Shown piece by piece: positions 1 to 8,140 of a DNA stretch of 38,402 bases. The notes under the pieces were generated by a model. The model had not been told where the DNA came from, searched no databases, and was given only the letters and a program-made list of their open reading frames with translations. Position 1 is the first letter of the stretch; each line of letters opens with the position of its first letter. Source of the DNA: Rhodanobacter sp. (GTDB lineage: Bacteria; Pseudomonadota; Gammaproteobacteria; Xanthomonadales; Rhodanobacteraceae); NCBI GenBank assembly GCA_030148505.1, contig JASBTI010000048.1:1-38402 (forward strand), given 5' to 3'. The position numbers were made by a program, and so were the translations under genes.

Positions 1-73
1 CCATGCGTTCAAGCGCCATCAGACGCATGTCTTCCAGCGTCTCGTGGGACAACGTGCGGCCGTCTCGCTTCAT
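1..73 (-). CDS. IS630-like transposase, N-terminal fragment (runs off left edge)
   Basis: Reading leftward from an ATG at 73, 24 codons are open to the window edge and begin MKRDGRTLSHETLEDMRLMA. This resembles the first residues of IS630-type or helix-turn-helix transposases (MKRDGR.LDHKTLEE...). Only the N-terminus is visible, so it is unknown whether the gene is intact. It lies next to an IS3 remnant, which supports a mobile-element origin. The family call rests on memory of a short motif and is tentative. Confidence 0.4.
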   Translation of the reverse strand, partial: MKRDGRTLSHETLEDMRLMALERM

Positions 74-141
74 GCACGATCTGACCGTGCTACCGAGCGA
101 AAGTTCCCACATTGTTCCCTATATTTCTGACTTGTGAGTAA

Positions 142-597
142 AAAAGACCGCAAGGTACTTTGCTCAGCAGCCGAGTGAAGTACCTGTTCATCAATGAGCA
201 TCGCCACGAATACCAAGGTCGCCACCATGTGTCGTGTCCTGCACGCGTCCCGCAGTGGCTTTTATGCATGGCTGCATCAACCGTTGTCCGATCGCGCGAT
301 CGAGGATCGGCGTTTGCTCGGTTTGATCCGTGATTCCTATACGGCCAGTAGTGGCGCATACGGCTATCCCCGTGTGTTTGCTGATCTTCGGGAAACCGGT
401 GAAACCTACGGCAGACATCGCGTGGCCCGGATCATGAGAGAGCAACGAATCAAGGCGTTACGTGGCTATAAGGCACCCCGGCATATCGCCGGACGGCCTT
501 CGATCATCGCACCAAACCACCTGAAGCGTGAATTTACCGTCGCCCAACCCGATCAGGCCTAGGTGACCAATATCACCTATTTGGAGACATAACATGG
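142..597 (+). pseudogene. IS3-family transposase remnant (orfA tail plus orfB N-terminal half)
   Basis: The end of an IS3 orfA can be read around 144-179 (KKTARYFAQQPSE). An orfB start overlaps it at GTG 175 (VKYLFINEHRHEY). One extra base near 212-215 shifts the frame, and the protein resumes as VATMCRVLHASRSGFYAW and continues with the usual orfB helix-turn-helix region to ...REFTVAQPDQA. There the expected Trp codon of QAWVTDITY has become the stop TAG (560-562). VTNITYLET follows for nine codons, then a second stop. The DDE catalytic core is absent. The element is therefore frameshifted, has a premature stop and is truncated, so it cannot encode an active transposase. No terminal repeats were seen. 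Confidence 0.85.
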
Positions 598-630
598 ATC
601 GACCAATCCGATACCCGATTTCGGGCCTCG

Positions 631-1074
631 TCAGTCTGACCGTCGAACCCGGTGCCTTATGATGAAGATGATGAGCGGAGGGAGCAGCAACCATTGCGCA
701 AGGGGCGCCAGTCCGGTGCCGAGGCCAGGCAGGGTGGGCATCGCATTGGTATATGCCCAGCGATCAAGCGGTCCCGTTGCCATGGCCTCAAACACGATGG
801 TCATGATCACCCCCGGCAGAAGGAATAACACCAGTGATCGCACTGAGGGATGAAGATACCATTCCCTGTCTTTTTGCAGTAACACAACCACCCAAAAAGC
901 AATGACGATCATTGCTGCATCGCCGGCGGATGCCTGGATGCAGGCAAGATTTATCTGCGTCATCGATGAATCCGCAGGATAGGAGAAAAGCGGCATCTGC
1001 AGCATTTCCCAGACGAAATTGATGACGAACCCCAAGAAAAAAAGCTTGATCTGTACCCGCTTCATCATCGTCAT
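631..1074 (-). CDS. small four-helix membrane protein, unknown function
   Basis: The 147-residue product starts MTMMKRVQIKLFFLGF and has about four hydrophobic stretches, near residues 9-27, 50-66, 80-98 and 120-140. A conserved-looking FVWEMLQMPLF lies at the end of the first helix and a basic tail (RHRVRRSD) closes the protein. I recognise no named family. Two start codons (1074 and 1065) are equally possible. It sits between the IS remnant and the complex-I-like operon on the same strand as the latter. A gap of about 270 bp makes shared transcription uncertain. Confidence 0.6.
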   Translation of the reverse strand: MTMMKRVQIKLFFLGFVINFVWEMLQMPLFSYPADSSMTQINLACIQASAGDAAMIVIAFWVVVLLQKDREWYLHPSVRSLVLFLLPGVIMTIVFEAMATGPLDRWAYTNAMPTLPGLGTGLAPLAQWLLLPPLIIFIIRHRVRRSD

Positions 1075-1115
1075 TCTGGTTTGTTAGTGATCCATACCAT
1101 GGTGCCCAACGACGG

Positions 1116-1232
1116 TTATGGTTTCAACGCCATGATCGCTTCGACCATCTCTCGCTCCTCATCAATCGGCATAACGAAGGTTCTTACTGTCGCCGCCGAT
1201 GCACTGATCTCCAATGCTCCAGTTTGGTTTTT
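1116..1232 (-). other. short open stretch, possible gene tail, in a gene-poor gap
   Basis: The 274-bp stretch between the membrane-protein gene and the small gene at 1349 holds no convincing complete gene. On the minus strand, 38 codons are open and end in TAA at 1116-1118. The end reads VMPIDEEREMVEAIMALKP, which is protein-like, but there is no good start or ribosome binding site. It could be a decayed gene tail or chance. Confidence 0.2.
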
Positions 1233-1348
1233 TTAGCATCGATTCCAAGCCCCATCCACCCGAGATCAGCCACCGCCCGTGCGTGAATTACGGACGCATG
1301 ATTGTCATGACGGTGGCGCAAAACGTAAGAATGCCGCTCAGTTACCGC

Positions 1349-1708
1349 TTACAGCTCTTTGGCGGTTGCCTTGTTCAAGGGCATTTGGGTATACCGCTGC
1401 CGATGCGCAAGGAGTGTCGCCAACTCCTTGTCGGTAGGGGCCTGGATACCCATCATCCCAACCGTCCCCATCCCCTCCGCCGGTCCTTCGGGACATATCA
1501 GTATCGGGCGTACGCCGACGATGCCGGCGAGCCCTGCTGCGATCTCAGGTGGAGCCCATGCCGCTTCAGAAAACCATGCCGTAGCTCTTGGTGCAGTTGG
1601 CCGACTGCCTGCCGCAGCCTTGGCGTTTTCCGAACCGGGAGAACAGGCCTGTGGACCGTCAGCATGCACCCTGCATGCGCCGGCTTTTGGCTGAGGAAGG
1701 CTGTTCAT
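1349..1708 (-). CDS. hypothetical protein coupled to the nuoN-like gene
   Basis: The ATG at 1708 overlaps the TGA of the nuoN-like gene (ATGA), the same arrangement as most junctions upstream in this operon, which is the main reason to believe the gene. The 119-residue product has a low-complexity, Ala/Pro-rich N-terminal half. Its second half reads GMMGIQAPTDKELATLL and resembles the last helix of small c-type cytochromes. There is no CxxCH haem motif, so it is not a working cytochrome. It could be a decayed cytochrome, an accessory subunit, or an overprinted frame. No family can be named. Confidence 0.45.
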   Translation of the reverse strand: MNSLPQPKAGACRVHADGPQACSPGSENAKAAAGSRPTAPRATAWFSEAAWAPPEIAAGLAGIVGVRPILICPEGPAEGMGTVGMMGIQAPTDKELATLLAHRQRYTQMPLNKATAKEL

Positions 1709-3111
1709 GCCCGGGCAACGGTGGCGAGTATCAGCTGCCCCGCAAAGCCCAGACCCACCGTAACCATCAAGGCAATGACCCATACCGCAATGATCAGAGG
1801 CGCGTTCCCACGCGGCGGTATGACATTCCCCTCCCCCTCGTCGCCGCCTGATCGGAACATGGGCACGATGATGCGCAGATATACCGCCAGCGACAGGACA
1901 CTATTGAGGATTGCCACGACCGTGAGCCAGGTGAAATGCGCATCGATCGCAGCGCCGAACAACAGGAACTTGCCGACAAATCCCGCCAGCGGTGGGATTC
2001 CGACCAGCGATATGAGAAAGACCGTCATTGCGATGCCGGCAACCGGCGTGGTGCGCGCCATGCCAGAAAATGCATCAAGGGTACGGCCCGTACCCTGGAC
2101 GATGGCGAACGCCCCCAGGTTCATGGCGGCATAAGCGGCGGCAAAAACCACCAGGGACGAATACGCCAAGGGACTCTCCCCGACCGCAACGATGCCGAGC
2201 AGAAAGTAGCCTGCCTGGGCAATCGACGAATAGGCGAGCAACCTCACGACGTTATCCTGCACCAGCGCAGCGAGATAACCCCATGACATGGTCAGCACGG
2301 CAACGGATGCGACCACAAGCGGCCAGCCCGTGGTCGATGGCAGGTCGCGAACGACCTGGGCCAAGGCGAAGATCGCGCCGATCTTCGGCACCACGGAGAG
2401 ATAGGCGGCAACCGCTACGGGTGCGCCTTCGTAGGCATCCGGTGCCCAGAAGTGGAACGGCGCCAGCGACGCTTTGTAGCCAAGGCCGGTAATGACCGCA
2501 ACCAGGCCGACCGCTGCCGCAAGCGGTGCCTTGTCGAGATGCGCCAGATCGGCAAGCAGCGTGGATCCGGTTGCGCCGAACCAGTAGGTGAGCCCGAAAA
2601 TCATCACGCTACCGGTCACCGAAGCGAATACGAAAAACTTCATGGCTGCTTCGGTCGCAGCGTCGTTTCGAGGATACGCCACCAGGGCAAACGCTCCGAG
2701 CGAGGACAACAGCACACCCAGCACCAGGAGCATGGCATCGCCGCCTCCAGCCAGCACCAGCGCGCCAAACGTGGTGAAACAGAGCAAGCTGTAGACAGTG
2801 CCTTCGCGATCGCTGCCGGCGAGTTCTGCGCGCACCAGCAGCAGGGACAGCACGGTACTCGGCAACAGGATCAGCTTGGCCCAGACACTGAGCGTATCGA
2901 TGCGGAAGGTGCCGCCGAACACGCTGGTGTCGACGCCGAGCAGGGGTAAGGTCAGGCAGGCAGCGAGCAGCAGACCGACGATGGCGAAGGCCAGTGCGGC
3001 GCGCGGCAGGCGCAACATCTCCAATGCCAGCGTACCGCCACCGGCGATCAGCACGATGACCTCGGGGATCAGGTACGACAAGTCGTGCGACATCTGGCTC
3101 ATGCCGGTCAT
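1705..3111 (-). CDS. nuoN: NuoN-like subunit, complex-I antiporter-type membrane protein
   Basis: The 468-residue multi-helix protein matches NuoN/MrpD-type subunits. The core YKASLAPFHFWAPDAYEGAP contains the lysine of the central helix, followed by VVPKIGAIFAL and DNVVRLLAYSSIAQAGYFL. The usual Glu of the fifth helix (LGxELxSL in relatives) reads LGVLLSSLGAF here, so this channel may lack one proton-path acid. The start at ATG 3111 lies just after GAGGAG; an in-frame ATG at 3102 gives a less crowded spacing. It follows the nuoM-like gene by 7 bp and overlaps the next small gene by ATGA. It would be the third antiporter-like module of the membrane arm. Confidence 0.9.
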   Translation of the reverse strand: MTGMSQMSHDLSYLIPEVIVLIAGGGTLALEMLRLPRAALAFAIVGLLLAACLTLPLLGVDTSVFGGTFRIDTLSVWAKLILLPSTVLSLLLVRAELAGSDREGTVYSLLCFTTFGALVLAGGGDAMLLVLGVLLSSLGAFALVAYPRNDAATEAAMKFFVFASVTGSVMIFGLTYWFGATGSTLLADLAHLDKAPLAAAVGLVAVITGLGYKASLAPFHFWAPDAYEGAPVAVAAYLSVVPKIGAIFALAQVVRDLPSTTGWPLVVASVAVLTMSWGYLAALVQDNVVRLLAYSSIAQAGYFLLGIVAVGESPLAYSSLVVFAAAYAAMNLGAFAIVQGTGRTLDAFSGMARTTPVAGIAMTVFLISLVGIPPLAGFVGKFLLFGAAIDAHFTWLTVVAILNSVLSLAVYLRIIVPMFRSGGDEGEGNVIPPRGNAPLIIAVWVIALMVTVGLGFAGQLILATVARA

Positions 3112-3118
3112 GTACTCC

Positions 3119-4588
3119 TCAAAAACGTAGCGCAGCGGTGGTCCGGTGAACCGTGTCCAGTACCCAGGACGGCGCAACGCCTACGGCGACAATCAACGCC
3201 AGCAGCGGCGCCAGCACGAGAACTTCGCGCAGATTCAGGTCGGGCATGGTGGCCCACTGCTCACGGGGTGCGCCGGAAAAGACCTTGCCGATAGCGCGCA
3301 GGTACAGGCCGGCAGTGACCACGATCCCGAGAATGACAATCAGCGCCAGGGGTTCCACGCGCAGCGTGGCAAGGAAGATCTGGAATTCAGCCGGAAAATG
3401 CGCGAGCCCCGGCAGACCGAGTGAGGCGAACGCAGCCAGGACGAAGGACCAGCCGAGCAGTGGCACATATTTCAACAGGCCACCGAAACGGTCCATCTCG
3501 CGGGTATGCGCGCGGTCCTGCAGCATGCCGACCAGGAAGAACAGTGCGCCGGTGACCAGCCCGTGACTGACCATCTGCAGAACGGCACCATCCAGGGCTA
3601 TCGCACGGACGGCGGGACTGGTGGCCAGCGCGGCAACAGCCACGCCGACAATCACATAACCCATGTGGTTGACAGAAGTGTAGGCAATCAGGCGCTTGAG
3701 ATCGGTTTGCGCAAGTGCGGCGAAGGCACCGTACAACGCGCTGAACACGCCGAAGACCAGGATCACCACTGCAGCATCACGGAAAGCGACCGGGGTCATT
3801 TCCAGTGCGAAACGCAGCAGTCCGTAGGTACCGAATTTGAGCATCACGCCAGCCAGGATGACGCTCCCCGCAGCGGGCGCCTGCACATGGGCAACCGGCA
3901 ACCAGGTATGGAAAGGAAACATGGGCGTCTTGACCGCGAAGGTGAACAGCATCGCGACCAGCGCCAGCATCGCCGCCAGACCGGTCAACGGCGGGTGGGC
4001 GATCCACACGCGCATGTCGAAGGTATGCGGGTCGCTACCCAGGTAGAGGCCCAGAATGGCCAGCAGCAGCGGCAGGCTGCCCAACAGGGTATAGATGAAG
4101 AACATCAGTGCCGCTCGCTGCCGGTCCTCGTAACCCCATCCGGCGATCATGAAATACATCGAGACCAGGGAAACTTCGAAGAAAACGTAGAACAACAGTG
4201 CATCCAATGACGTGAAAGTACCGATTGATGCGGTCTCCAGCATCAACATCAGAACCACGTAGGCATGCGGTCGATCCCTTACCTTGGCCGAAAAAATGAA
4301 GGTAAGAAGAAACAACACCGCGGTCAGCAGCACCAGCGGCAGACTGATCCCGTCGACACCCACCCGGTAAGCCGCACCGATGGTCGGCATCCAGTCGACC
4401 TGCTCCACTTGGGCGAATGCCCCCGGCTGCACGCCGCGCAACCATATCCACAGGGCGCCGGCCAGCGTCAGCGCACTCGTGGCAATACCGATGCCGTGCA
4501 CGACCCGCGCGGAGGCGTTGCGCGATGCCATGACAAGAAGCGCCCCCAGGAGCGGTAGAAACAGGGTCATCGACACAATGGGAAGCAC
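3119..4588 (-). CDS. nuoM: NuoM-like subunit, complex-I antiporter-type membrane protein
   Basis: The 489-residue integral membrane protein belongs to the NuoM/MrpD family. Key ion-path features are kept: FFEVSLVSMYF with the helix-5 Glu, FAVKTPMFPFHTWLPVAHV with the helix-7 Lys, VMLKFGTYGLLRF with the helix-8 Lys, and DLKRLIAYTSVNHMGYV. GTG at 4588 is chosen as start because AGGAGA lies about 8 bases upstream; ATG 4570 is an alternative. Length is close to E. coli NuoM. It follows the nuoL-like gene after 15 bp. In complex I this subunit moves protons when quinone reduction drives it. What drives it here is unknown, because the redox subunits are missing. Confidence 0.93.
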   Translation of the reverse strand: MLPIVSMTLFLPLLGALLVMASRNASARVVHGIGIATSALTLAGALWIWLRGVQPGAFAQVEQVDWMPTIGAAYRVGVDGISLPLVLLTAVLFLLTFIFSAKVRDRPHAYVVLMLMLETASIGTFTSLDALLFYVFFEVSLVSMYFMIAGWGYEDRQRAALMFFIYTLLGSLPLLLAILGLYLGSDPHTFDMRVWIAHPPLTGLAAMLALVAMLFTFAVKTPMFPFHTWLPVAHVQAPAAGSVILAGVMLKFGTYGLLRFALEMTPVAFRDAAVVILVFGVFSALYGAFAALAQTDLKRLIAYTSVNHMGYVIVGVAVAALATSPAVRAIALDGAVLQMVSHGLVTGALFFLVGMLQDRAHTREMDRFGGLLKYVPLLGWSFVLAAFASLGLPGLAHFPAEFQIFLATLRVEPLALIVILGIVVTAGLYLRAIGKVFSGAPREQWATMPDLNLREVLVLAPLLALIVAVGVAPSWVLDTVHRTTAALRF

Positions 4589-4603
4589 TAAAGCATCTCC
4601 TGT

Positions 4604-6421
4604 TCAATACAACACGACAGCCAAGATCAGCATGGCGAGAATCAGCGCAACTCCCGCCATGGTGACTGCCAGTTCACGGTGGACCAACCCGCTTTGCAGG
4701 GTGCGGGCACGTTTGCCCATCGACAGGGTTCCTCGCACCAGCGCAAAGATCATCCCATCGATGCCACGTTCGTCACTGATGCGGGCCGCCCGTCCCGTGG
4801 CGAGCGCGAAGCGCCCCGTCGCCAGGACACCCAAAAACAGCGCATGCTCCAGCCGCTCGCAGGCTTGCGCCAGTCCCATGGCGGGACGCGCGACCCATGC
4901 ATCCATACCGCCGGCGATAGCGAAACTTCGTCGCGCCCAGGGTGCAAGCGGACCGAGCAGGCGTTGCCCACCGACGAACCAGCCGAGTAGCAGGCCAGTC
5001 ACGGCCGCGCTCAACCCCGCCACCTGCGCTGCGGCACTTTCGGCAAGGCGGTTGCCCAGCAAAGTTTCAATGGAAGGAAAAGCGAGACTCAAGCCAGCTG
5101 CCAGCACGGCCAGCCCGGCGAGCCCAGCACCCATCCAGGTCAATCCAGCCACCTGCCGTTGGTGGCGTTCGCCGCGCCACAGGATACGCAGGGCACGAGC
5201 CATGTAGGCGCCGGTAAGTACGGTTCCGGCCAGCGCAAGCGAGCCGAGTACAACGACATGGTTCGAAGACAATGCGGAGGCGATCACGGCATCCTTGGCG
5301 AAGAAACCGCTCAGCGGCGGGATCCCCGCCAGTGCCAGTGCAGCCAGCGCGAAGCCGGCAAAGACAAGCGGGTGGTCACGGCCGGCGCCCTTCACGTCTT
5401 GCAGACGCGTGGACTGACGGCTGTGCTGAAATACTCCGGCGCCGAGAAACAGGGCGCCCTTGATGGCCGCATGGGCCAGCAGGAGAAAAAGTGCCGCCAG
5501 CGGTACCCCTGCCCCCACTGCCACCAGCATCAAACCGTATTGGCTGGAGGTCGACGCCGCCAACAGACGCTTGAGATCATGCTCGGCCAGGGCGATGAGG
5601 CCAGTGACGACCGTGGTTGCACCGCCGACTACGCCGATCGCGAACAGGGCATCCGGCGGCAGCAGGGGCGAAATACGGATCAGCAAAATGGCGCCGGCTG
5701 CCACCAGGGTGGCCGAATGAAGCAAGGCCGAGACCGGAGTCGGTCCGGCCATCGCCCGCATCAGCCAGTCGTGCAACGGAATCTGTGCTGACTTGCCCAT
5801 GGCGGCCACCAGCAGGAAAAGCGCGGCAACGAGGGCAGCGTGGCTACCGGTAGGCCAGGTGGCGGCAATTTCGCTGCTGCCGGTCGCTGCGATCAGGATG
5901 AAGACAGCGATATACAGGCCCAGGTCCGCTGTTCGGGTGTAAAGAAAGGCGCGCAACGCGGCCACGCCGACCCCAGAGCGCCGATACCAGAATCCGATCA
6001 GCAGGTAGCTACTGAACCCGATCAGTTCCCAGGCCGCCAGCAACAGGATCCAGTCGCCGGCCAGCACCAATGTCTGCATGGCGGCAATGAAAAACAGCAT
6101 GATGGCGAAAAAACGGGGCTTTTCGGGATCCTTCTGCATATAACCGACGGCATAGACCAGCACGAAGGTGCCCACGATCGAGACCATCACCGAAAGAAGC
6201 GTACTAAGCGGATTGGAAAGCAGTAGCAAGGGCATGCCCGGCAAACCGGGCAGAATCAGCGTGCGGTAACTGCCTTCGAAGGCGTTGGCGAGCAGCCACA
6301 GGCTTGCGACCAGCGCGATGCCCACACCCAGCAGGGCAAGTGCGGCAGATGCACGGCGCACGCAAAGGATCAAGGCCGCCGCCGACAGCGGGGCCAGCAT
6401 GACAAGGGCAAGGGGGCTCAT
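4604..6421 (-). CDS. nuoL: NuoL-like subunit, distal complex-I antiporter-type membrane protein
   Basis: The 605-residue protein is close to the length of E. coli NuoL (about 613). It shows WELIGFSSYLLIGFW with the helix-5 Glu, YTRTADLGLYIAV with the conserved Arg/Asp pair, GKSAQIPLHDWL with the central Lys, and LHSATLVAAGAILLIR. An extended C-terminal part after the last antiporter helix fits the lateral helix of NuoL, and a final hydrophobic segment closes the protein (LALILAM-like end). The start ATG overlaps the stop of the nuoK-like gene (ATGA). The ion-path residues look intact, so this subunit could still translocate ions. Confidence 0.93.
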   Translation of the reverse strand: MSPLALVMLAPLSAAALILCVRRASAALALLGVGIALVASLWLLANAFEGSYRTLILPGLPGMPLLLLSNPLSTLLSVMVSIVGTFVLVYAVGYMQKDPEKPRFFAIMLFFIAAMQTLVLAGDWILLLAAWELIGFSSYLLIGFWYRRSGVGVAALRAFLYTRTADLGLYIAVFILIAATGSSEIAATWPTGSHAALVAALFLLVAAMGKSAQIPLHDWLMRAMAGPTPVSALLHSATLVAAGAILLIRISPLLPPDALFAIGVVGGATTVVTGLIALAEHDLKRLLAASTSSQYGLMLVAVGAGVPLAALFLLLAHAAIKGALFLGAGVFQHSRQSTRLQDVKGAGRDHPLVFAGFALAALALAGIPPLSGFFAKDAVIASALSSNHVVVLGSLALAGTVLTGAYMARALRILWRGERHQRQVAGLTWMGAGLAGLAVLAAGLSLAFPSIETLLGNRLAESAAAQVAGLSAAVTGLLLGWFVGGQRLLGPLAPWARRSFAIAGGMDAWVARPAMGLAQACERLEHALFLGVLATGRFALATGRAARISDERGIDGMIFALVRGTLSMGKRARTLQSGLVHRELAVTMAGVALILAMLILAVVLY

Positions 6422-6729
6422 CCCTGCAACTCCGTGGCTTCTTCCATCTCCACCGAGCCCCTGGCGCGAAACCGCGCGATGGCCACGCCGAAGCCAACCG
6501 CCATTTCCAGCGCCATCACCGTCATCACAATGAGTACGAACATCTGTCCGGCATAGCTATGCGGATGCAGGAAACGCCAGAAGGCCACCAGATTGACCAA
6601 TGCACCGGCGAGAATCAGTTCCACCCCCATCATGATCATGACCAGGTTGGTCTGCGACAGGGCACCATAGATTCCCACGCCAAAAAGCGCAGCGCCGGTG
6701 AACAGGGCCAACAGCAGGTCCGGGCTCAT
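6418..6729 (-). CDS. nuoK: NuoK-like subunit
   Basis: The 103-residue product has three membrane helices, as NuoK does (about 100 residues). Both buried glutamates essential in complex I appear to be kept: one in MMGVELILAGALVNLV and one in MTVMALEMAVGFGVAI. The start overlaps the nuoJ-like stop and the stop overlaps the nuoL-like start, both by ATGA. This implies tight translational coupling and fixed stoichiometry. The C-terminus carries a short acidic extension (EMEEATE). Confidence 0.92.
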   Translation of the reverse strand: MSPDLLLALFTGAALFGVGIYGALSQTNLVMIMMGVELILAGALVNLVAFWRFLHPHSYAGQMFVLIVMTVMALEMAVGFGVAIARFRARGSVEMEEATELQG

Positions 6730-7253
6730 GCGTTCCTCTTCCGCTGCAAGGTGGGTAGCGCTACCGCCGTGGCGGCGATCATCGCGGTAAGTATGGTAAC
6801 CCCGGCGGTCTCGAAGATAAGCATCGACCGGCCGAGCAGTTCGGTACCCAGCGCACGGGTCTGCTCTGCAGCCGCCGGCGCGCTCGTCACCACCACGCCC
6901 CATTGGGTGAACAGGGCAATGCCGGCAGTAGCCAGCGCGCCCGCCACGCCGGCCAGAATGGACAGACGTTTCTGGTGGGACATTTCCATTGCCCCGAGCC
7001 CGCCCGGATCCATCATGAACATCACCATGAAGATGGCCATGATGCTCATCTCCGTGGCCATCATCATGATCTGCAACACGCCGAGAAACTCCGCCTGCAT
7101 GGCCAGGAACATGGCGCCGAGGGCGGTCTGCGAGAACAGCAGTGCCAGCGCCGAGCGCATCATGGACGAGGTGCGAAATACCCAAATGCCAAAACCGATG
7201 GCGGCGATGCCAAAAAAGGCGATGAATACGGTCTGCAGTGAGATCAGGGCCAT
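6726..7253 (-). CDS. nuoJ: NuoJ-like subunit
   Basis: The ATG at 7253 lies inside the end of the nuoH-like gene (overlap to 7244). The 175-residue product has about five membrane helices, with the order and length of NuoJ. The third helix, which in complex I carries a conserved Tyr and the pi-bulge, reads QIMMMATEMSIMAIFMVMFM. It is unusually Met-rich and has an added Glu. A Met-rich helix could reflect loss of the normal constraint or a metal role; this is inference. The stop couples to the nuoK-like gene by ATGA. Confidence 0.88.
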   Translation of the reverse strand: MALISLQTVFIAFFGIAAIGFGIWVFRTSSMMRSALALLFSQTALGAMFLAMQAEFLGVLQIMMMATEMSIMAIFMVMFMMDPGGLGAMEMSHQKRLSILAGVAGALATAGIALFTQWGVVVTSAPAAAEQTRALGTELLGRSMLIFETAGVTILTAMIAATAVALPTLQRKRNA

Positions 7254-8140
7254 ATCAATACCATGACGCCGACGATGAAGAGGTTGATCAGGGCCAACGG
7301 GATGCCCAGCTTCCAGCACCAGGCCAGGAGGTGTGCCTCACGAATGCGCGGCAGCGTGTACCCCCCCAGCAACATGGCAGCACTGACGGCGAGAATCTTG
7401 ATGGCGCTCCAGGCCCATGGCGGCAGAACCGGCCCCATCCAGCCGCCCAGGTAGAACACGGTTGTGGCCGCTGCCAGCGTGATAACCAACACCATTCGGC
7501 CCAGCCGAAATACCGCCAGGCGTACCCCGGTGTACTCTGCCTCCACGCCGCCGGCCAGATCTCCAACTGCTATGGGCAGGTCAAAGGGTGGAAGAAAGGC
7601 CACGGCCATGCTGGCGACGAAGAACAGCACGAAACCAATCGGCTGGTAGAGGATGTTCCACACCGCCTCCTGCGAGCTGACGATATCGGTGGTGAGCAGG
7701 GACTCGGCACGCATGGCCACCGCCGTGATCGGCATGACAATGAGCATGGAGTAGGCAATCACCTGGCCCAGAAACCGCCATCCGCCCACTAGCGCGTAAG
7801 CACTGTCCGAACCCCAGCCGGCCATCAGCAGCGCCACCAAAACATAGGCCAGTGCCGCATTGACGAACAGGGCGCCGGTGGCCAGGTTGGCCATGACCAT
7901 TGACGGAGATAGCGGTAGTACGGCAGCCGCCAACAGCGCGGCGATCAGCAGCAGGACCGGCGCGGTTTCAAAGAAGATACGGTCCGGCGTGCGCGGGACG
8001 ATGGATTCCCGACCCAGCAGCGCCACGGCAGCCCAGGCCGGGGCCGCCAGCCGGAATCGACCGGTCGCCAGCCAGGCCTCCAGGACGGCGACCAGATACG
8101 CCCCCGCCAGCAGGGACAACACGATCACCAGCGTATTCAT
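7244..8140 (-). CDS. nuoH: NuoH-like subunit, altered at the quinone/E-channel acids
   Basis: The 298-residue, roughly eight-helix protein is recognisable by GWGSDSAYALVGGWRFLGQVIAYS and PFDLPIAVGDLAGG...EAEYTG. In ordinary NuoH these read GWASNSKYALLG...QxxSYE and PFDLPEAESELV...EYSG. Thus the Glu after SY and the Glu pair after PFDLP are replaced, while the EYTG Glu remains. The N-terminal ERKVLGRxQ motif is also missing. These residues form the entrance of the proton path near the quinone, so ordinary coupling is unlikely. The start ATG overlaps the nuoD-like stop. Length is slightly below E. coli NuoH (325). Confidence 0.88.
   Translation of the reverse strand: MNTLVIVLSLLAGAYLVAVLEAWLATGRFRLAAPAWAAVALLGRESIVPRTPDRIFFETAPVLLLIAALLAAAVLPLSPSMVMANLATGALFVNAALAYVLVALLMAGWGSDSAYALVGGWRFLGQVIAYSMLIVMPITAVAMRAESLLTTDIVSSQEAVWNILYQPIGFVLFFVASMAVAFLPPFDLPIAVGDLAGGVEAEYTGVRLAVFRLGRMVLVITLAAATTVFYLGGWMGPVLPPWAWSAIKILAVSAAMLLGGYTLPRIREAHLLAWCWKLGIPLALINLFIVGVMVLIWP

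Noticed and set aside
614..625. CCCGA-TT-TCGGG as a terminator for the membrane-protein gene
   Set aside because: The stem is 5 bp with a 2-nt loop and no T-run follows, too weak to call.
1214..2134. 306-codon plus-strand frame
   Set aside because: It runs antisense to the nuoN-like gene and its product is Arg/Pro-rich with no family resemblance; a high-GC shadow frame.
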